Shown piece after piece: positions 7,339 to 10,627 of a DNA stretch of 10,627 nt. Both the position numbers and the translations under genes were made by a program. Position 1 is the first letter of the stretch, and each line of letters begins with the position of its first letter. The stretch spans positions 1 through 10,627 of the forward strand of contig JALVRI010000481.1 in the NCBI GenBank assembly GCA_027031325.1, given 5' to 3'. This DNA comes from Desulfobacteraceae bacterium. GTDB taxonomy: Bacteria; Desulfobacterota; Desulfobacteria; Desulfobacterales; Desulfosarcinaceae. The notes under the pieces were generated by a model. The model was not told the DNA's origin and made no database searches. It was given only the letters and a program-made list of their open reading frames with translations.

Positions 7339-7346
7339 AGGAGGAG
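7339..7346 (+). promoter_or_regulatory. Strong ribosome binding site of the binding-protein gene
   Basis: AGGAGGAG is a near-ideal Shine-Dalgarno sequence. It lies upstream of two tandem ATG codons (7350 and 7353). Its GGAGG core ends five bases before the first and eight before the second, so the second may be used as often or more. The difference is a single Met at the start of the signal peptide. Confidence 0.8.
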
Positions 7347-7349
7347 TGG

Positions 7350-8915
7350 ATGATGAGAAAGTTGAGATGGTTACTGGTTGGAGTGCTCATCATAACAATG
7401 GTGTGCGCCACAACCGATGCTATGGCTAAGAAGAAGACGGTGTTGGTCTACGGTACCACTGAGAAGGTTACCGACATGGATCCCGCCAATGCCTACGATT
7501 TCCACACCTGGGAAATTTTCTATAATATTTATCAAGGTTTGATGGGGTATCCACCGGGTAAGACAAACCTGGTGCCGGCTCTTGCCGAGTCTTACACCAT
7601 CAGCAAGGACGGTAAGGCCTATACATTCAAACTCAAAAAAGGCCTTAAGTTCAGCGATGGGACACCTTTTGACGCCAATGCGGTAAAGTGGTCTCTGGAC
7701 AGGGTTTTCCGGCTCAAGGGTGATCCTTCCTGGCTGGTTACCGATTTCGTGGATCATGTGGAAGTTGTCGATAAATATACGGTAAGGTACATTCTTAAAA
7801 ACCCCTGTGCTTATTTCCCTTCCCTGGTGGCCACTGTGCCGTATTACCCGGTCAACCCCAATGTTTATCCGGCCGACAAGATAATCAAGGATCCCAGCGA
7901 GCTCAAGGGTGGAAAGCTGGTAGGCCTTGGACCCTACCAGGCGGTTTCTTTCAAGCGTGACGAAGAGATCATTCTTGATGTAAATCCTTATTATAAAGGC
8001 CCCAAACCCAAAAATGACCGGATAGTGATACGCTATTTTGCGGACGCAACCACCATGCGCCTGGCCCTTGAAAAAGGTGAGCTCGACTTCGCTTTCAAGA
8101 CCTTTAACCCTTCCGACATAGCTGACCTGCAAAAATCAAAGAAGCTGAATACCATCAAGGGGCAGGGGCCTTACATCCGTTACATTTGTTTCCAGTGCCA
8201 GAAACCTCCCTTCAACGACAAAGTCGTTCGAAAAGCAATCGCCGCCGCTATCGACCGCAAGGAAATTATCCGCAAAGTTTTCCTGGGGCAAAACGAACCC
8301 CTGTATTCCATGGTACCAAAAGGTATGTGGACTCATGAGGATAGCTTCCTGACCGAAATAGGCGACGGCAACGTCAAGCTATGCAGGAAGCTGCTGGCTT
8401 CCCGCGGGTACAATGCCGGTAACAAGCTCAAGTTTGAACTATGGTATACTCCCAGTCATTATGGAGATACCGAGGTTGACATGGCCGCTGTCATCAAACG
8501 CCAGCTAGAGGCGACAGGGGTGATCAAGGTGTCGGTCAAGTCGGCTGAATGGGCGACTTACAAGCAGAATTGGCGCGACAAGCTGATGAACGTATACTTG
8601 CTGGGCTGGTATCCGGACTATATCGACCCCGACAATTATACGGCCGCATTTGCCGGTACGGCCGGTTCCGCGGGAAACGGTATTTTCTTTTCCAACAAAA
8701 AATGGGATGCAATGTTCGTAGAAGCCCAGAAGAATCCGGATCAGAACAAGCGTGCCGAAATATATAAGAAGATCCAGAAGATGTGGACAGACGAGGTTCC
8801 GACGGTCCCGATTTTCCAGGGCACACTCTACCTGTTCACCCAGAAAAACATCCGCGGGGTGATGATCTCCCCTACCTTGCAGTTCATCTATGCTCCCATA
8901 GAAAAGGTGAAATAA
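7350..8915 (+). CDS. ABC transporter family 5 substrate-binding protein (peptide/nickel class)
   Basis: The protein has 521 residues, the usual length for DppA/OppA-type proteins. It has a clear Sec signal peptide: basic MMRKLRW, a hydrophobic core (8-20) and an AMA cleavage site at about residue 26, without a lipobox. The mature protein should be soluble in the periplasm and deliver a ligand to the permease pair encoded downstream. Family hallmarks are PALAESYTISKDGKAYTFKL (76-95), the signature KFSDGTPFDANAVKWSLDR (100-118), GPYQ (194-197), and GWYPDYIDPDNY (419-430). In dipeptide-binding relatives an Asp in the equivalent DPDN segment contacts the ligand amino group. Peptides, oligopeptides, Ni2+ chelates or glutathione are all possible. 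The gene is followed by a strong terminator, so it is probably expressed well above the permeases. Confidence 0.93.
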   Translation: MMRKLRWLLVGVLIITMVCATTDAMAKKKTVLVYGTTEKVTDMDPANAYDFHTWEIFYNIYQGLMGYPPGKTNLVPALAESYTISKDGKAYTFKLKKGLKFSDGTPFDANAVKWSLDRVFRLKGDPSWLVTDFVDHVEVVDKYTVRYILKNPCAYFPSLVATVPYYPVNPNVYPADKIIKDPSELKGGKLVGLGPYQAVSFKRDEEIILDVNPYYKGPKPKNDRIVIRYFADATTMRLALEKGELDFAFKTFNPSDIADLQKSKKLNTIKGQGPYIRYICFQCQKPPFNDKVVRKAIAAAIDRKEIIRKVFLGQNEPLYSMVPKGMWTHEDSFLTEIGDGNVKLCRKLLASRGYNAGNKLKFELWYTPSHYGDTEVDMAAVIKRQLEATGVIKVSVKSAEWATYKQNWRDKLMNVYLLGWYPDYIDPDNYTAAFAGTAGSAGNGIFFSNKKWDAMFVEAQKNPDQNKRAEIYKKIQKMWTDEVPTVPIFQGTLYLFTQKNIRGVMISPTLQFIYAPIEKVK

Positions 8916-8940
8916 AAATCCTGAACGACATGGAAGAAAT

Positions 8941-8972
8941 AAGGCCGCCGGCCCTGTTGGCGGCGGCCTTTT
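8941..8972 (+). terminator. Strong intrinsic terminator after the binding-protein gene
   Basis: AAGGCCGCCG (8941-8950) and CGGCGGCCTT (8961-8970) form a perfect 10-bp, mostly GC stem with a 10-base loop, ending in TTTT (8969-8972). It begins 26 bases after the stop codon. Partial read-through would give the common pattern of abundant binding protein and scarce permease. A longer outer pairing (8904-8912 with 8970-8978) and a repeat of AAGGCCGCC at 8987-8995 surround it. Confidence 0.85.
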
Positions 8973-9036
8973 CACCTTCTTGATAAAAGGCCGCCTGCAT
9001 TCTGGCCAGGCGCCGTTGGTGCGGAGGGCATTTTGC

Positions 9037-9069
9037 CGACAAGGCCGGCCATGGTTGCCGGCTTTGTCG
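9037..9069 (+). promoter_or_regulatory. 13-bp GC-rich hairpin in the leader of the first permease gene
   Basis: CGACAAGGCCGGC (9037-9049) pairs with GCCGGCTTTGTCG (9057-9069) over 13 positions with a single G-T wobble and a 7-base loop. No T-run follows; the next bases are GC-rich, so it is not a standard terminator. Lying 45 bases before the permease ATG and downstream of the terminator, it could block exonuclease decay of an upstream fragment, protect the permease mRNA, or be a short repeated palindromic element. A role in translation control is possible because the permease lacks a good ribosome site. Confidence 0.5.
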
Positions 9070-9114
9070 CCGGCCGGCAAGGATGAACCTTCCAGTTCCT
9101 GAATTGGTAATAAT

Positions 9115-10131
9115 ATGAAGAACCTTCTCAGATATGTAGTTACCCGTGCGCTGCTGACCATTCCAATGCTTCTGATCCTGCTGACCATTGTTTTCGTGGT
9201 CGTCAGGGTCATGCCGGGGGATCCCGTATCTTCCATGTTGGGCGGCCATGCCCCCCAAAGTGTGATCGATCAGAAAAGGGAAGAACTGGGGCTCAACCGG
9301 CCGTTGATCGTACAGTATGGAGACTACCTGATGCAGATCTGCCGGCTCGATTTCGGACAGTCCATGATCTTGCACCAGAGAGTACTCGATGCCATCGGCG
9401 ACAAGATTCCGGCTACCATCGAGCTTACTTTTTTTGGAATGATCATCACCCTCCTGGTAGGAGTTCCGTTGGGCGCTTACGCTGCAGATAAACGGCGGTC
9501 AGCCCAGGATTACGCCATCCGACTTTATGGTATAGTAATTTATTGTATCCCGGTTTACTGGTTGGGCCTGATGCTCCAGATGATCTTCGGGGTTTGGATG
9601 AATATCCTGCCGGTTGCAGGCCGGACCGGGGCCAGGGTTTTCGTGTCGACCTTCGAAAAGACCGGGTTTTATACAATCGATACCCTCCTGATTCGTGATT
9701 TCGAGGCTTTCGGAGATGTGATGCTTCACCTCATTCTACCGTCTGTCACCCTGGGCCTTGTCCTTTCGGGTATTTTCATAAGGTTGACCAGGGCCAACAT
9801 GCTGGACGTACTCAAATCGGATTATATCCTGGCCGCCGAGGCCAGGGGAATTCGCCACAAGCGCGTCGTCTACAAGCACGCAATCCTGAATGCTTTTGTA
9901 CCCATTCTCACCATGATGGGCCTTCAGGTAGCCTTGCTGATGGCCGGCGCCGTGTTGACCGAAAGCACATTTTCATGGCCTGGGATGGGAAGACTGCTAT
10001 TGGAGAGAATTTATCTCAGAGACTACCCTACGATTCAGGGGATCATCGTTATTTTCGCTTTGATTGTGGCATTTGTTTCTCTGATCGTGGATATAATTTA
10101 TGCTCTGGTTGATCCCAGGGTCAGGTATTAG
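9115..10131 (+). CDS. ABC transporter permease, DppB family
   Basis: The protein has 338 residues, normal for DppB/OppB/GsiC-type inner-membrane subunits. The start MKNLLRYVVTRALLTIPMLL is typical. Six membrane helices can be placed at about 9-31, 101-123, 135-158, 203-225, 262-283 and 308-332. The first periplasmic segment carries the family motif VMPGDPV (32-38). The cytoplasmic coupling loop has AEARGIRHKRVVYKHAILNA (241-260), the EAA-like motif that docks on the ATPase, and LTESTFSWPGMGRLL (281-295) is also characteristic. It would pair with the DppC-type permease encoded 14 bases downstream to form the channel used by the binding protein encoded upstream. The ATG has no convincing Shine-Dalgarno sequence (GGTAATAAT precedes it), in contrast to the very strong one of the binding-protein gene, which suggests low translation. 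Confidence 0.95.
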   Translation: MKNLLRYVVTRALLTIPMLLILLTIVFVVVRVMPGDPVSSMLGGHAPQSVIDQKREELGLNRPLIVQYGDYLMQICRLDFGQSMILHQRVLDAIGDKIPATIELTFFGMIITLLVGVPLGAYAADKRRSAQDYAIRLYGIVIYCIPVYWLGLMLQMIFGVWMNILPVAGRTGARVFVSTFEKTGFYTIDTLLIRDFEAFGDVMLHLILPSVTLGLVLSGIFIRLTRANMLDVLKSDYILAAEARGIRHKRVVYKHAILNAFVPILTMMGLQVALLMAGAVLTESTFSWPGMGRLLLERIYLRDYPTIQGIIVIFALIVAFVSLIVDIIYALVDPRVRY

Positions 10132-10145
10132 GAGTTTGGCTTTCA

Positions 10146-10627
10146 ATGAAATATTCTCCAACCTCAGCCATGGGGAGTCTGATGGGCCGCATGACCGGCA
10201 TGGGCCGGAAATACGGAGTCGAATGGTGGATTTTGGTAACAGGGGCTTTGATAATTGTTGCCATTATAGGGATGGCCATATTCGCCCCCTGGCTTGCACC
10301 CTACAGTCCGCATGACCAGGCAAGCGGCCCCCAGCTCGCCCCCCCGTCAAGCCGGCATTGGTTGGGCACTGACAATTTACAACGTGATGTCTTGTCCCGC
10401 ATAATCTATGGGGCGCGCACTATTTTAGGAGTGGCTATCCTGGCGGCCCTGCTTTCATCAACCATCGGCATTACCATGGGGTTGATATCCGGTTATACGG
10501 GAGGTTTCATCGACAAGTCACTTTCGCTGGTGATGGATTCGGTATATTCTTTCCCGGGCCTTATCCTGGCAATAGCTTTTGCCGCCATGCTGGAACCGGG
10601 GGTGATCAGTATCACCATTGCCGTGGC
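10146..10627 (+). CDS. ABC transporter permease, DppC family (partial, C-terminus off the window)
   Basis: The window holds 160 codons of an uninterrupted frame that runs off the right edge. A cytoplasmic N-terminus (1-26) is followed by a membrane helix (27-48), the OppC N-terminal pattern APWLAPYSPHDQ (47-58), and HWLGTDNLQRDVLSRIIYGA (71-90), the conserved lead-in to the transport domain. Many relatives read GTDxxGRD here; this one has Gln (Q79) in place of the Gly. DSVYSFPGLILAI (131-143) is also typical. The EAA coupling loop lies outside the window. The ATG is 14 bases after the DppB-type stop, with AGGAG 11 bases upstream (a little far). It forms a heterodimeric channel with the preceding permease; ATPase genes are expected next. 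Confidence 0.93.
   Translation, partial: MKYSPTSAMGSLMGRMTGMGRKYGVEWWILVTGALIIVAIIGMAIFAPWLAPYSPHDQASGPQLAPPSSRHWLGTDNLQRDVLSRIIYGARTILGVAILAALLSSTIGITMGLISGYTGGFIDKSLSLVMDSVYSFPGLILAIAFAAMLEPGVISITIAV

Larger units (their letters stand above)
6006..7349. other. 1.3-kb divergent intergenic region
   Basis: This region separates the minus-strand antiporter operon from the plus-strand ABC importer. It must hold both promoters, but I found no -35/-10 pair or -24/-12 pair good enough to assign. TTGACA at 6840-6845 has no acceptable -10 at 16-18 bases. The stretch 6790-6840 is AT-rich, and TTGTAA (6788-6793) with TAAATA (6810-6815) is only a weak candidate. Short open frames on both strands lack ribosome sites and recognisable family motifs. 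The inverted repeats at 6050, 6575 and 6691 and the doubtful small ORF are listed separately. No tRNA, recognisable riboswitch or insertion sequence was seen. Confidence 0.6.

Noticed and set aside
7371..8132. A 253-codon open frame on the minus strand.
   Set aside because: It is the exact antisense of the solute-binding protein gene, whose plus-strand frame is strongly conserved; the reverse frame shows no family motif.
8505..9375. Two overlapping minus-strand open frames (243 and 163 codons) covering the gap between the binding protein and the permease.
   Set aside because: Both are largely antisense to conserved genes, span the terminator and hairpin, and have no recognisable motif.

Overview
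The window looks like a piece of chromosome from a Gram-negative, probably anaerobic bacterium. My best guess is Desulfobacterota (a sulfate-reducer-like deltaproteobacterium). This is inferred from the style of the soluble multi-domain kinases, including a histidine box reading HGIKN, and from a NhaD/ArsB-type antiporter carrying a His-rich leader. It is not proven by any marker gene. No rRNA, tRNA, CRISPR array, transposase or phage gene was seen.

Left half, minus strand, read right to left. A four-gene signalling and transport cluster starts at about 6005: a NhaD/ArsB-superfamily ion antiporter (6005-4437); a soluble sensor histidine kinase with a Rossmann-like N-terminal domain followed by PAS, GAF, PAS, HisKA and HATPase (4420-1853); a second soluble histidine kinase with an N-terminal receiver, then PAS, an unusual HisKA, and HATPase (1832-288); and the first 48 residues of a response regulator that runs off the left edge (144-1). 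The first three genes are 16 and 20 bases apart and very likely form one operon. The last is separated by 143 bases that hold inverted repeats and a possible weak promoter. Neither complete signalling protein has a DNA-binding or membrane domain. The pathway therefore appears to read a cytoplasmic signal, plausibly redox or nucleotide state, and to be co-expressed with an ion antiporter.

Centre, 6006-7349. About 1.3 kb separates the two divergent gene groups and contains no convincing gene. It holds a 9-bp hairpin, a 14-bp perfect palindrome, a small inverted repeat in the antiporter leader, and one doubtful small membrane ORF.

Right half, plus strand. The start of a peptide/nickel-class (Dpp/Opp) ABC importer: a family 5 solute-binding protein with a signal peptide (7350-8915), a DppB-type permease (9115-10131) and a DppC-type permease cut by the right edge (10146 onward). 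A strong intrinsic terminator and a second strong GC-rich hairpin lie between the binding protein and the first permease, which fits a much higher yield of binding protein than of permease. The ATPase genes are presumably beyond the edge. The substrate cannot be told from sequence.
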